From Bryobacterales bacterium (GTDB lineage Bacteria > Acidobacteriota > Terriglobia > Bryobacterales > Bryobacteraceae), in the NCBI GenBank assembly GCA_003487005.1, contig DNFG01000347.1:1-32624 (forward strand): a DNA stretch of 32,624 nt, given 5' to 3'. Both the position numbers and the translations under genes were made by a program. Shown here in pieces: positions 1-9,707 of the stretch. Each line of letters starts with the position of its first letter. The stretch's first letter is position 1. The notes below the pieces were generated by a model. That model was not told the origin of the DNA. It ran no database searches and saw nothing but the letters and a program-made list of their open reading frames with translations.

Positions 1-717
1 TTCGAGGGTGAATACGGAGGAGAGGTACTCCACCAACTGGGGAACCCCGAAGATCAGGTTGCTGGTATTCGACTTCTGCAGGACTTCGCCGTTGATGGTC
101 ATGGAGATATCGAGGTTGTGAGGGTCTTCGATTTCGTCGGCGGTAGTCAACCAGGGCCCCGTGGGGGCGAAAGTATCGAAGGTTTTGCCCATCAGCCACT
201 GAGAAGTGGCCATCTGGAAGTCGCGCGCGGAGACATCGTTGAGGCACATGTAGCCATAGACGTGGCGGTGCCAGTAGGCGGCGGGGATGTGGCGGCCGCC
301 CTTACCGATAACCACGGCGAACTCGGCTTCGTAGTCAGGCTTCTCGGAGTTGGTGGGCAGAATGACGGGCGCACCGGGTCCGGTGATCGCGGAGGAGAAT
401 TTGCTGAAGATGGTCGGGGTGGAAGGGATTTCCATCTTCGACTCCTCGGCGTGGTCGCGGTAATTCAAGCCGACGCAGATCACCTTGGGCGGTTTGGGAA
501 CCGGCGCCAGCAGGACGGCGCTTTCGAGAGCGATCGAGGCCGAGGGATTGGCCTGGCGCAGATAGGCGTCAATGGCCGCACGCGCAGTCCAGCCACCACG
601 AATGACGCTCAGTGTATCTGCGAAACCTGCCGGTTCGAGCGAGAACACGCGCTGTTCGGGCGTGACAACGCCCGCCTGCGCCGGGGCGCCAGGGATGCAG
701 AAGGTGACCAGTCTCAT
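1..717 (-). CDS. Fumarylacetoacetate hydrolase family protein (3' end cut by window)
   Basis: Starts with ATG at 717 and runs open to base 1, so 239 residues are visible and the C-terminus lies outside the window. The reading shows the FAH-family core: a CVGLNYRDHAEE stretch at about residues 81-92, an EAEFAVVIGK strand and a YMCLNDVSARD segment. These carry the acidic residues that bind the divalent metal in this family. A good ribosome-binding site (aagaggag) lies 7-8 bases upstream. Family members cleave or decarboxylate beta-diketo or 2-keto acids, such as acylpyruvates, 2-keto-3-deoxy sugar acids and homoprotocatechuate intermediates. The divergent SDR dehydrogenase next door favours a sugar-acid or 2,4-diketo-3-deoxy acid route, but the substrate is inference only. 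Confidence 0.9.
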   Translation of the reverse strand, partial: MRLVTFCIPGAPAQAGVVTPEQRVFSLEPAGFADTLSVIRGGWTARAAIDAYLRQANPSASIALESAVLLAPVPKPPKVICVGLNYRDHAEESKMEIPSTPTIFSKFSSAITGPGAPVILPTNSEKPDYEAEFAVVIGKGGRHIPAAYWHRHVYGYMCLNDVSARDFQMATSQWLMGKTFDTFAPTGPWLTTADEIEDPHNLDISMTINGEVLQKSNTSNLIFGVPQLVEYLSSVFTLE

Positions 718-724
718 CAAAAAT

Positions 725-732
725 CTCCTCTT
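725..732 (-). promoter_or_regulatory. Ribosome-binding site of the FAH-family gene
   Basis: On the minus strand this reads aagaggag, 7 bases before the ATG at 717. It supports that start codon. Confidence 0.6.
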
Positions 733-770
733 GGATGCTCCGGGTTCGCGCCGGGATCTCTACTTCACTT

Positions 771-776
771 TAGACT
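771..776 (+). promoter_or_regulatory. -10-like box TAGACT, 6 nt before the SDR start codon
   Basis: TAGACT ends 6 bases before the ATG at 783. With the usual -10 to +1 distance, transcription would start on the A of the ATG, giving a leaderless mRNA. No convincing -35 hexamer is visible. If the downstream ATG at 804 is the true start, the mRNA would have a short leader with a ggag site. Confidence 0.4.
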
Positions 777-782
777 AGAGGA

Positions 783-1562
783 ATGCAACTTTCTCTGGAG
801 CAGATGTTCTCGCTACGCGGTAAGGTCGCCGTCATTCTGGGTGGGACCAGCGGCATCGGCCAAGCCATCACCCAAGGCTATGTCGCGGCTGGCGCCACCG
901 TGGTCGCCTCTTCGCGCGATCAGAAAAAAGTGGATGCAACGGCCGATGAGATCGAAGAGGCAGGAGGGCGGACGCTCCGGATCACCTCGGACGTTCAGGA
1001 CCGCGAAAGCCTGGAGGGGCTTTGCGCCGAAACGGTGAAGGCGTTCGAGCGGGTGGACATACTGGTGGTCACCTCGGGCATCCTGCTGAAGAAGCCGACT
1101 GCCGAACTGACCGATGCCGAATTCGAGCGCGTGATCGACTGCAACATCAATGGGACTTTCCGGGCGAACCAGGTATTCGGCCGCCAGATGATTCAGCAGG
1201 AGGGGGGGGCGATCATCAACACTTGCTCGATGACCACGTTTGTGAGCTTCAACGAGGTAGCCGCATACGCGAGTTCGAAGGCCGGTGTCGCCATGCTCAC
1301 GAAGTCGCTCGCCTGCGAGTGGGCGAAGCACAACATCCGCGTGAATGCGATTGCGCCCGGGGTGTTCCGGACGCCGCTGAACGCGCATGTGATTGATCTG
1401 CCTGAGCGTTCCGGTCCGATTCTCGGCCGGACGCCGATGGGCCGGGTCGGCAACGTGGATGAACTGATGGGGGCAGCGGTCTATCTAGGCAGCGATTCCG
1501 CCAGTTTTGTCACTGGGATTGTCCTTCCCGTCGACGGCGGGTTCCTGGCGAAGGGTATCTAG
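783..1562 (+). CDS. SDR-family NAD(P)-dependent oxidoreductase
   Basis: This is a classical short-chain dehydrogenase of 259 residues. It has a Rossmann glycine motif GGTSGIG at residues 20-26, catalytic Ser149, and the YASSK pair Tyr162/Lys166. The usual NNAG motif is replaced by VTSG (97-100). The C-terminal GSDSASFVTGIVLPVDGG is typical of gluconate 5-dehydrogenase/KduD-like enzymes that oxidise sugar acids or their 2-keto-3-deoxy forms. The family ranges widely, so the substrate is not determined. The FAH-family gene diverges from it across 65 bases, suggesting a shared pathway. The start is ambiguous: ATG 783 sits 6 bases after a -10-like box, while ATG 804 (residue 8) gives the more family-typical N-terminus MFSLRGKVAV. 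Confidence 0.9.
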   Translation: MQLSLEQMFSLRGKVAVILGGTSGIGQAITQGYVAAGATVVASSRDQKKVDATADEIEEAGGRTLRITSDVQDRESLEGLCAETVKAFERVDILVVTSGILLKKPTAELTDAEFERVIDCNINGTFRANQVFGRQMIQQEGGAIINTCSMTTFVSFNEVAAYASSKAGVAMLTKSLACEWAKHNIRVNAIAPGVFRTPLNAHVIDLPERSGPILGRTPMGRVGNVDELMGAAVYLGSDSASFVTGIVLPVDGGFLAKGI

Positions 1563-1785
1563 GGCGCTCGAAGTCCTGGAGGGGCCCGGGTCGCCTTCCG
1601 GATGCGGGGATCTTCCGGCCTTCTGGGGGCGGCGGGCTTGCGAATGGTGGGGCGGGTGGCGTTCGCGGCTGCAACCGCCTGGGAGCCGGGAACGTCGGTG
1701 AATCAGACGCCAGCTAAGGATTTCACCCAGGATCAGCGAAGTATCACTGGCGTCCGGGACGTTTGGAAACCGAGCAGGAGGCAAA

Positions 1786-2658
1786 ATGCGAGTCTTAGTT
1801 TTGTTGGCGGTGGCGTGTGGGAGTCTTTTCGCCCAGAGCATCCGGCCGATTCCCTGGAAGGACAGTCCGATTCGGGGATCCGCGGTGGTAAAGGGACAGA
1901 TGTCGGCGAAGCAGTCTCAAACTGGGACGGTGCGGAAGACGTTTTTCTTCCCGGAGGATGTCGTCTTCCCGCACCTGGCGACGGGGGATGGATGGGAAAC
2001 AGAGATCACCCTGGTGAACATGGGTCTGGGGCCGCTCGATTTCGCTCTCTACTTCTATAACCCGCAAGGCAGCGCATTCACGGTGACACTGCGGGAGCAG
2101 CCATCCGGAGAGCCAATCACGAACAGCGCGTTCGAGGTGAGCCTGGAGAGCGGCGCATCGACGACTGTGGTGTTGGTGGACACGACACCTGGATTGTTGC
2201 AGCAGGGATGGGCGGTGGTGGATTACACGGGCGATAACAGCCGGCTTGGCGGGCACGCGACATTCCGGCAGAGGATCGCGGGACGCGCTGACTACGAAGC
2301 ACTGATCCCGATGAGTTCGTACGAGGACTACGCGTTTCTGCTGCCCGTGAATGACTCGGCTGGCTTCATCACGGCGATTGCCATGTGCAATCCCTCGGCA
2401 AATGTGTCAGCAAACATCCTGGTGCAGTTGCTGGACGTGGACGGCTTCGAAATCGCGCGGCGGGAGGTGGCGCTGGGCCCGCAACAGCACGTTGCTACCG
2501 CGATTCGGGAATGGTTCCCGCAGATCGTGGGCCAGTATGCAACGCTGTACGTGGAGTCGGACACCGACCGGCTGTCGGCGATCGGGCTGCGATTCAACAC
2601 GGCGGGCGGGAACTCGTTTTCCTCGGTGCCCATCATGAACTGGATCGGACTGCTTTAG
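1786..2658 (+). CDS. Secreted protein with two copies of a beta-rich domain, function unknown
   Basis: The 290-residue product begins with a signal peptide (MRVLVLLAVACGSLFAQ), and cleavage is likely after Ala16. The mature part appears to hold a duplicated domain. The first copy begins at FPHLATGDGWETEITLVN (about residues 61-78). The second begins at LLPVNDSAGFITAIAMCN (about 185-202). Each has strands of alternating hydrophobic residues, as in a beta-sandwich. Similar secreted proteins are, as far as I know, common in Solibacter-like acidobacteria and lack an assigned role. A strong aggagg site (1776-1781) lies 4 bases before the ATG. The gene stands alone between the SDR gene and gcvPA. 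I see no catalytic motif, and a cell-surface or binding role is only a guess. Confidence 0.8.
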   Translation: MRVLVLLAVACGSLFAQSIRPIPWKDSPIRGSAVVKGQMSAKQSQTGTVRKTFFFPEDVVFPHLATGDGWETEITLVNMGLGPLDFALYFYNPQGSAFTVTLREQPSGEPITNSAFEVSLESGASTTVVLVDTTPGLLQQGWAVVDYTGDNSRLGGHATFRQRIAGRADYEALIPMSSYEDYAFLLPVNDSAGFITAIAMCNPSANVSANILVQLLDVDGFEIARREVALGPQQHVATAIREWFPQIVGQYATLYVESDTDRLSAIGLRFNTAGGNSFSSVPIMNWIGLL

Positions 2659-2683
2659 GCCGGAATTTCGCTGCCAGCGAAAC

Positions 2684-2750
2684 GAAGTGGGTGGGTGCTC
2701 CAACCCGCCGGGATGGCGGGCGTACACTAGAGGTTTGGAGCACCCACTTC
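2684..2750. repeat. Long imperfect inverted repeat with nested hairpin before gcvPA
   Basis: The outer arms are gaagt plus gggtgctccaa (2684-2703, interrupted by an extra gggt at 2689-2692) and ttggagcaccc plus acttc (2735-2750), giving 16 paired bases. Inside lies a second hairpin, cccgcc/ggcggg (2704-2709 and 2715-2720), with loop gggat. The right arm contains the ggag that would serve as the gcvPA ribosome-binding site. The structure could end transcription of the upstream gene or mask gcvPA translation, or it may be a dispersed intergenic repeat. No U-run follows. Confidence 0.6.
2723..2728 (+). promoter_or_regulatory. -10-like box TACACT upstream of gcvPA
   Basis: TACACT lies 23 bases before the TTG at 2752, predicting a leader of about 17 bases that still contains the ggag at 2737-2740. 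No clear -35 box was found. If used, only the right arm of the surrounding inverted repeat would be transcribed from it. Confidence 0.35.
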
Positions 2751-2751
2751 A

Positions 2752-4065
2752 TTGCGATACTTACCGAAATCCGATGCCGAGCGGCAGGCGATGCTCGCCG
2801 TGTGCGGGCTTGAGAGCCTGGATCAGTTATACGACCATCTGCCCGAAGACACGCTGCTGAAGCGCGGTCTGGCGATTCCGCCGGGGCTTTCCGAATACGA
2901 AATCACTGACTACTTCAATGCGCGGGGAAGGGAGAGCGGACCGGGGCTACCCTCATTTCTGGGGGCGGGGGTGTACCGGCACTACCGGCCAGTGCTGTGC
3001 GACGTGGTGGTTTCGCGCGGGGAGTTCTTGACCTCGTACACGCCCTATCAGGCCGAAATCGCCCAGGGGACGCTGACCACGATCTTTGAGTTCCAGTCGA
3101 TGGTGTGCCAGTTGACCGGAATGGAAGTGGCTAACGCCTCCATGTATGACGGTTCGACGGCGGTCCCCGAAGCGGCGATGATGGCACTGCGGATCACCGG
3201 GCGGGACCGGTTTCTGGTGGCCAGGTCGGTGCATCCGGAGTATCGCGAGGTACTGGATACCAATGCCCGAAATTCCCGGCTGCATGTGGAGACGTTCGGC
3301 TACGACGCGTCAACGGGCGCGCTGGACCTGACCGATCTCGAGGCGAAGGTCGACGACAAGACGGCTTGTGTGATCGTGCAATCGCCGAACTTCTTCGGGG
3401 TAATCGAGAACCTGAAGACGGCGGCGGAGATCGCGCACAAGTACGGCGCGCTGCTGGTGATGGTCTTCACCGAGGCGGTTTCGCTGGGTTTGCTGGAGCC
3501 ACCGCGCGAGGCGGACATCGTGGTGGGCGAGATGCAGTCGTTCGCCATCAGTCCCAGCTACGGCGGGCCGTTCGCGGGCATCATCGCGACAAAGGAGAAG
3601 TACATCCGGCAGATCCCCGGACGCCTGGTGGGTGAAACGAAGGACGCGGACGGCAACCGGGCTTTCTGCCTCACCTTGTCTACGCGCGAGCAGCACATCC
3701 GGCGCGAGAAGGCGACGTCGAACATCTGCACCAATCAGGCGCTGATCGCGCTGATGGCGACGGTGTTCATGAGTGTGTACGGGAAGGAAGGACTGCGTGA
3801 ACTGGCGCTGCAGAACGTGGCGAAGGCGCGATATCTGAGCGAAGGGCTGGCGCTTCCGTTTTCGGGACGGTTCTTCAATGAATTCGTCGTGAAAACGGGC
3901 GCAAAGACGCCGACGGAGATCAATCAGTCGCTGCTCGAAAGAGGCGTGGTCGGCGGATATGACCTCGGGAAAGCCTATCCGGAGATGGAAGGCTGCCTGC
4001 TGCTGTGCGCGACCGAGATGGCGAAGCGCGGCGAAATGGACATGGTGAAGGAGGCGCTGCGGTAA
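2752..4065 (+). CDS. gcvPA: Glycine dehydrogenase (aminomethyl-transferring), subunit 1 (P-protein alpha)
   Basis: This is the N-terminal half of the split P-protein of the glycine cleavage system (437 residues, normal for the family). With GcvPB it decarboxylates glycine on PLP and passes the aminomethyl group to lipoyl-GcvH in the cytoplasm. The N-terminus [15 protein letters not shown], the [11 protein letters not shown] region (about 67-77), the [12 protein letters not shown] stretch and the NASMYDGST segment are typical. The TTG start is chosen because it gives the conserved MRYLP start, with ggag 11 bases upstream. The stop codon overlaps the gcvPB start by one base, so the subunits are translationally coupled. 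gcvT and gcvH are not next to it as they often are. Confidence 0.95.
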   Translation: MRYLPKSDAERQAMLAVCGLESLDQLYDHLPEDTLLKRGLAIPPGLSEYEITDYFNARGRESGPGLPSFLGAGVYRHYRPVLCDVVVSRGEFLTSYTPYQAEIAQGTLTTIFEFQSMVCQLTGMEVANASMYDGSTAVPEAAMMALRITGRDRFLVARSVHPEYREVLDTNARNSRLHVETFGYDASTGALDLTDLEAKVDDKTACVIVQSPNFFGVIENLKTAAEIAHKYGALLVMVFTEAVSLGLLEPPREADIVVGEMQSFAISPSYGGPFAGIIATKEKYIRQIPGRLVGETKDADGNRAFCLTLSTREQHIRREKATSNICTNQALIALMATVFMSVYGKEGLRELALQNVAKARYLSEGLALPFSGRFFNEFVVKTGAKTPTEINQSLLERGVVGGYDLGKAYPEMEGCLLLCATEMAKRGEMDMVKEALR

Positions 4066-5558
4066 TGGCGAACGCGATCGGGAAGGTACGCGGACATCAG
4101 GTCCAGAATGAAGCGCTTCTGTTCGAGATGTCGAGTCCGGGGAAGAAGGCGTATCAACTGCCGGAACTGGACGTGCCCGCGGTGACGGCGGAAGAGGCGC
4201 TGGGGGCGGAGAATGTGCGGGCGGAGATCAGCGGGTTTCCGGAAGTGAGCGAGGTGGAGGTGATCCGGCATTTCACGCGGCTGTCAACTTGGAACTACGG
4301 GATTGATCTGGGGCTGTTCCCCCTGGGGTCGTGCACGATGAAGTACAACCCGCGGATCAACGAGGCGGTGGCGCGGATTGAAGGGCTGGCGTGGGCGCAT
4401 CCGTATCAGCCGGAATCGCTCTCGCAGGGCGCGATGGAAGTGATCGCACTACTGGAGCAGTATCTGGGCGAAATCTTCGGCATGGAGGCGGTGACGCTGC
4501 AGCCAGCGGCAGGCGCGCATGGCGAATTCACGGGAATCATGCTGATCCGGGAGTACCTGGCATCGCAAGGCAACGCGCGGCGGAAGGTGCTGGTTCCCGA
4601 TTCGGCGCACGGGACGAACCCGGCGACGGCGATCATCGCGGGCTATGACGTGGTGAACGTGAAGTCGAACGCCGCGGGCATGGTGGACGTGGCGTCTTTG
4701 GCTTCGGTGCTGGATGAGGAAGTGGCGGCGCTGATGGTGACGAACCCGAACACGGTGGGGGTGTTCGAGCAGGACATCGCGAAGATCTGCGCGATGATGC
4801 ACGAGAAGGGTGCGCAGGTCTACATGGACGGCGCGAACATGAACGCGCTGGTGGGCATCGCGCGACCGGGCGATTTCGGCATCGATGTAATGCATTCGAA
4901 TCTGCACAAAACGTTTTCGACGCCCCACGGAGGCGGCGGACCTGGCGCGGGGGCCGTCGGGGTCCGGTCGCACCTGGAGCCGTTCCTGCCTGGTCCGCGG
5001 CTGAAGAAGACAGCCGAAGGGGCGTGGACGTGGGACTACGACCGGCCGCAGTCGATTGGGCGGGTGAAGGCCTTTTACGGCAATTTCGGCGTCCTGGTGC
5101 GGGCGCTGGCCTACATCATGGCGCACGGAGGCCCCGGCTTGAAGACGGCGACAATCGACGCGCTTCTGAACGCCAACTACATCCGGGCGTTGATTGAGCC
5201 GTACTACCAGATCGCCTACGAAGCGAAAAGCATGCACGAATGCGTGTTTTCGGACGTTAAACAGGCGAGAAACGGTGTCAAAACGGGTGATATCGCAAAG
5301 CGGTTGATCGACTACGGGTTCCATCCGTACACGACCAGCTTTCCGCTGATCGTGCCCGGCGCGCTGATGATTGAGCCGACAGAAACGGAGCCGAAACAGG
5401 AGTTGGACGCCTTCTGTGAAGCGATGATCGCAATCGCGAAGGAAGCGGAAGCGACACCGGAGGTGGTCCAGCATGCGCCGGTGATGACCCGAACGCCAAG
5501 AGTGGACGAAGTGACGGCGGCGCGGAAGCCCGTCGTCCGTTGGAAGCCGGCGGAGTAG
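4065..5558 (+). CDS. gcvPB: Glycine dehydrogenase (aminomethyl-transferring), subunit 2 (P-protein beta)
   Basis: This is the C-terminal half of the split glycine decarboxylase, 497 residues from ATG 4065. The PLP-binding lysine is Lys282 in the motif NLHKTFSTPHGGGGPGAG. The GSCTMKYNP, SAHGTNPATA and MDGANMNAL segments are also hallmark P-protein sequences. The frame stays open upstream into gcvPA, but ATG 4065 overlaps the gcvPA stop (taatg) and is preceded by aaggagg (4048-4054), 10 bases away. That makes it the clear start. The product pairs with GcvPA, and the two genes form a two-gene operon here. Confidence 0.95.
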   Translation: MANAIGKVRGHQVQNEALLFEMSSPGKKAYQLPELDVPAVTAEEALGAENVRAEISGFPEVSEVEVIRHFTRLSTWNYGIDLGLFPLGSCTMKYNPRINEAVARIEGLAWAHPYQPESLSQGAMEVIALLEQYLGEIFGMEAVTLQPAAGAHGEFTGIMLIREYLASQGNARRKVLVPDSAHGTNPATAIIAGYDVVNVKSNAAGMVDVASLASVLDEEVAALMVTNPNTVGVFEQDIAKICAMMHEKGAQVYMDGANMNALVGIARPGDFGIDVMHSNLHKTFSTPHGGGGPGAGAVGVRSHLEPFLPGPRLKKTAEGAWTWDYDRPQSIGRVKAFYGNFGVLVRALAYIMAHGGPGLKTATIDALLNANYIRALIEPYYQIAYEAKSMHECVFSDVKQARNGVKTGDIAKRLIDYGFHPYTTSFPLIVPGALMIEPTETEPKQELDAFCEAMIAIAKEAEATPEVVQHAPVMTRTPRVDEVTAARKPVVRWKPAE

Positions 5559-5567
5559 CCAGGCGAT

Positions 5568-5573
5568 TACACT
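5568..5573 (+). promoter_or_regulatory. -10-like box TACACT, 6 nt before the glycosyltransferase start
   Basis: TACACT ends 6 bases before the TTG at 5580, so transcription would begin on the start codon itself. No good -35 is seen. Confidence 0.35.
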
Positions 5574-5579
5574 GTAGGG

Positions 5580-7505
5580 TTGCGGCGACAAGTCTTCATT
5601 GTGGTTGCGTTCGTGCTGCTGCTGAGGCTGCCCTTTCTGGACATGCCGGCACAGTGGGACGACTTCAACTACCTGGCGATGGGCGAGTATGCGCTGAAGA
5701 ACCCGGCGCATCCGGCGTGGTTTGAGTTCTATTTTCACGGCCAGAAGGTGGACATGCGGGGGCACCCGCACCCACCGGGAGTTGCGTGGATTCTGGCCGG
5801 GTTGCTGGCCATCTGGGGCGGATTTCGCGAGGTGCCGTTCCACGGTTCATTTCTCGTTTTCTCGCTGACGGCGGCGTTATCGATGCTGGTGCTGGCGCGG
5901 CGGTTCGCGGGGGGGCGGGCGCTGGAGGCAACACTGTTGTTTCTGGTGGTGCCGGCGTCGATGGTGAGCGGCACTTCGTTTGAGAGTGATCTGCCGCTGT
6001 TGGCGTTCTGGATGCTGGGAGCGGCGCTCTACGTGGAGGCGGTGGACCGGCGGAGCACACGGTGGCTCCTTGGGGCGGCAGCGGCGATGGGCGCAGCTGC
6101 GATGGTGGCATACACGGCATTCGCGCTGTCGGTGACTTGCGGGGTGTTCCTGTGGATGCGGCGGCGGGATTGGCGCCCGGGTTGGGCAGCGCTGACGGCG
6201 CCTTTCGCGGTGATCGCGGCGTACCAGTTGTACGAACGGTTGACGGGCGGAGCTTTGCCGGCGGGGGAGTTGATCGGCCATTTCCAGCAGCATGGGTACC
6301 AGCGACTGGAGATGAAGTTGATGAATGGGGTGGCGCTTCTGGGGCACCTGGGGATGATGGTGGCGCCGCTGGTTTGGATCCGGGCAGGCGGGTGGGGTTG
6401 GGCGGTTTTCGGCGTGGTTGCGCTGGGTGCGGGATGGTTCGACGGCCACGTGCTGTTCTGGGCGCCAGTAGGTTTGGGGTCGATGGCGATCTGGGTGGTG
6501 GGCCGCCGGGCGATGGCGGCAGACCGGGAGGACCGCTTCCTTGGGCTGTGGGTGTTGCTCTACTTCGCGGCCGCGGTAGTAGTTTTCTTCGCCGGGGCGG
6601 CGCGCTACCTGCTGCCGTTGTCGGCCGCGCTGGTGTTATTGGTGGCGCGGGACCTCGCGGAGCGGCCACGCTGGCTGCGAGCGGCGATCGCGTTCAATCT
6701 TGTTTTGGGGTTCTCGGCGGCGTGGGTGAACTCAGAACATTGGCGCGGTTCGCGTGCGGCGGCGGAAGAGGCGATGGCGCTGGCCGGCGGGGCGCCGGTG
6801 TGGACGTCGGCGGAGTGGGGTGCGCGGCATTACGCCGAGCGGGCGGGCGCGCGTCCATTACCCGCCGGACAGAAGCTATCGGTTGGGGATTTTCTGCTGT
6901 CCACAGCGTTGTCGGGTCATGTTGAATTTGGAACCGGCGGGAACCGGATGGTGAAACGGATGGAGCGCCTAGTTCGGCCGTCTCTGCCGCTACGGTTGGC
7001 TGGTCTCGATGGAGGGGCGGGGTACGCGACGGTGGGGTTTGGATTGAGGGCGTTCGGGTGGTCGTCCGGGCCGGTAGACCGGGTGACATTGTGGGAGGCC
7101 GTGGGCGTGGAGCCCACATTGTCCTGGGTACCGATGAACGCTGAGAAGGCAGAAGACCACCTCGTGGAGGGCGTTTTCGCGCTGGAACAGGGGGAATGGC
7201 GGTGGGCGGGGCCCAGGTCGGTGTACCGGGTGATGGGGACGGGTGGGCCGGCGGCTTTGACGGCGGACATCTTTCTGCCGGCACAGGCACCGGGGCGGAC
7301 CGTCCGTTTGCTGCTCGACGGAGAAGTAGTGGCGTCGCAGCGCTTAAGGGGGGAAGGGAGGCACCGTGTCCGGTCCGCGGTGCTGCCGGGGCGGACGGGG
7401 ATGTCGACGGTGGAATTGGAAATTGACCGGGGCTTCACTCCCGTGGGGGACCGGCGGGAGCTTGGATTGATCGTGACGGCGTTAGGGTTCCAGGCGCAGC
7501 CTTAA
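5580..7505 (+). CDS. GT-C type integral membrane glycosyltransferase-like protein (GT39/ArnT-like)
   Basis: The 641-residue product has about nine or ten hydrophobic helices in residues 1-400 and a soluble C-terminal part (about 430-641). The first extracytoplasmic loop carries WDDFNYLAMGEYAL with Asp27/Asp28. An acidic pair at this place is the catalytic signature of GT-C enzymes that use polyprenyl-phosphate sugars. A MRGHPHPPGVAWILA segment follows. The architecture fits protein O-mannosyltransferase/ArnT-like enzymes (PMT_2), but donor and acceptor are unknown. The start is TTG 5580 (possibly leaderless); GTG 5601 is an alternative. The 3' end overlaps the convergent NHL-repeat gene by 24 bases. 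Confidence 0.75.
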   Translation: MRRQVFIVVAFVLLLRLPFLDMPAQWDDFNYLAMGEYALKNPAHPAWFEFYFHGQKVDMRGHPHPPGVAWILAGLLAIWGGFREVPFHGSFLVFSLTAALSMLVLARRFAGGRALEATLLFLVVPASMVSGTSFESDLPLLAFWMLGAALYVEAVDRRSTRWLLGAAAAMGAAAMVAYTAFALSVTCGVFLWMRRRDWRPGWAALTAPFAVIAAYQLYERLTGGALPAGELIGHFQQHGYQRLEMKLMNGVALLGHLGMMVAPLVWIRAGGWGWAVFGVVALGAGWFDGHVLFWAPVGLGSMAIWVVGRRAMAADREDRFLGLWVLLYFAAAVVVFFAGAARYLLPLSAALVLLVARDLAERPRWLRAAIAFNLVLGFSAAWVNSEHWRGSRAAAEEAMALAGGAPVWTSAEWGARHYAERAGARPLPAGQKLSVGDFLLSTALSGHVEFGTGGNRMVKRMERLVRPSLPLRLAGLDGGAGYATVGFGLRAFGWSSGPVDRVTLWEAVGVEPTLSWVPMNAEKAEDHLVEGVFALEQGEWRWAGPRSVYRVMGTGGPAALTADIFLPAQAPGRTVRLLLDGEVVASQRLRGEGRHRVRSAVLPGRTGMSTVELEIDRGFTPVGDRRELGLIVTALGFQAQP

Positions 7506-8210
7506 AACACGGTGATTCTCGCTGTCGCCGATGTAGAGCCAGTTGTCGTGGACCCACACCCCATGCGGCCGTTTGAGTCCGTCAGCGACTGTTGTGAGAG
7601 TGCGGGTCTTGAGATCGAGGCGTTGAATGCGGTGGTTTTCGGTGTCCGCCAGGTAGAGCGCGCCGTTGTGAAAGGCCATGCCTTTGGGGCCGACGGAGGC
7701 GATCTGCTCGACTGCGCCGGTGGCTTCGTCGATTTTAAGGATGGCATTGCCCTCGCGAAGGGCAAGGTAGAGGGGACCGGCGGGGTCGCGAGCGAAAGTC
7801 CGGGGGCCGCGATAGCGGTTGCCGGTGACAGACCATGTTTCAGCGACGCCGGAGCGGGGGTCGTGGCGGACGACGCGGTGATTCCCGTTGTCGCAGATGA
7901 GAAGCGCGCCGTCGGCAGCCCATTCGATGGCGTGGGGTTGGCGGAGTCCGCGAATGTTGAGATTGCGGCCGTCTCGATAGACGGCGGCGTCGCGCATGTC
8001 CACCCAGACGAGGCGGCCTGAGCGGTCAAAGCGCATTTCGTACGGTTCGTTGCCGGTAGCGACGATGGTTTGGGCCTTGGTGGCGGCGTCGATGCGGATG
8101 ATGCGGTGGGCATCGACTTCGCAGACGTAGAGGGCGCCGTCGGGGCCGATGGCGACGCCGAAGGGATTGGCGGCAGTCAACAGAACTTCAAGCAGCAGCG
8201 CGGCGAGCAT
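7482..8210 (-). CDS. NHL-repeat beta-propeller protein, probably exported
   Basis: The product has 242 residues with a short hydrophobic N-terminus (MLAALLLEVLLTAA) that looks like a minimal signal peptide. The rest is NHL repeats: NPFGVAIGPDGALYVCEVDA, then PHAIEWAADGALLICDNGNH, GMAFHNGALYLADTENH, and PHGVWVHDNWLYIGDSENH at the C-terminus. This repeat folds as a beta-propeller; some members are sugar- or peptide-cleaving lactonase-like enzymes, others only bind. No catalytic residue set can be assigned. The gene lies 24 bases after the tyrosine phenol-lyase gene on the same strand and may share its transcript. It also has its own TACACT box 9 bases before the ATG. Its end overlaps the glycosyltransferase gene tail-to-tail. 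Confidence 0.8.
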   Translation of the reverse strand: MLAALLLEVLLTAANPFGVAIGPDGALYVCEVDAHRIIRIDAATKAQTIVATGNEPYEMRFDRSGRLVWVDMRDAAVYRDGRNLNIRGLRQPHAIEWAADGALLICDNGNHRVVRHDPRSGVAETWSVTGNRYRGPRTFARDPAGPLYLALREGNAILKIDEATGAVEQIASVGPKGMAFHNGALYLADTENHRIQRLDLKTRTLTTVADGLKRPHGVWVHDNWLYIGDSENHRVLRLRLEP

Positions 8211-8219
8211 AGTGGAGAC

Positions 8220-8225
8220 AGTGTA
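8220..8225 (-). promoter_or_regulatory. -10-like box TACACT before the NHL-repeat gene
   Basis: On the minus strand TACACT lies 9 bases before the ATG at 8210, inside the 24-base gap after the tyrosine phenol-lyase gene. It would give a leader of about 3 bases. No -35 was identified. Confidence 0.3.
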
Positions 8226-8234
8226 GCCGATGGG

Positions 8235-9676
<1,442 letters not shown>

Positions 9677-9707
9677 TTGCTACTGTTTGTTAAGAATCAA
9701 GCTCAAT

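Noticed and set aside
2659..2751. Possible glycine riboswitch before gcvPA
   Set aside because: The 93-base gap is too short for a tandem aptamer, and I see none of the conserved glycine-aptamer core; only the simple hairpins are present.
4449..5843. Open minus-strand frame of 464 codons opposite gcvPB
   Set aside because: It is antisense to a clearly real gene, of His/Arg/Val low-complexity type and without a motif or ribosome-binding site.
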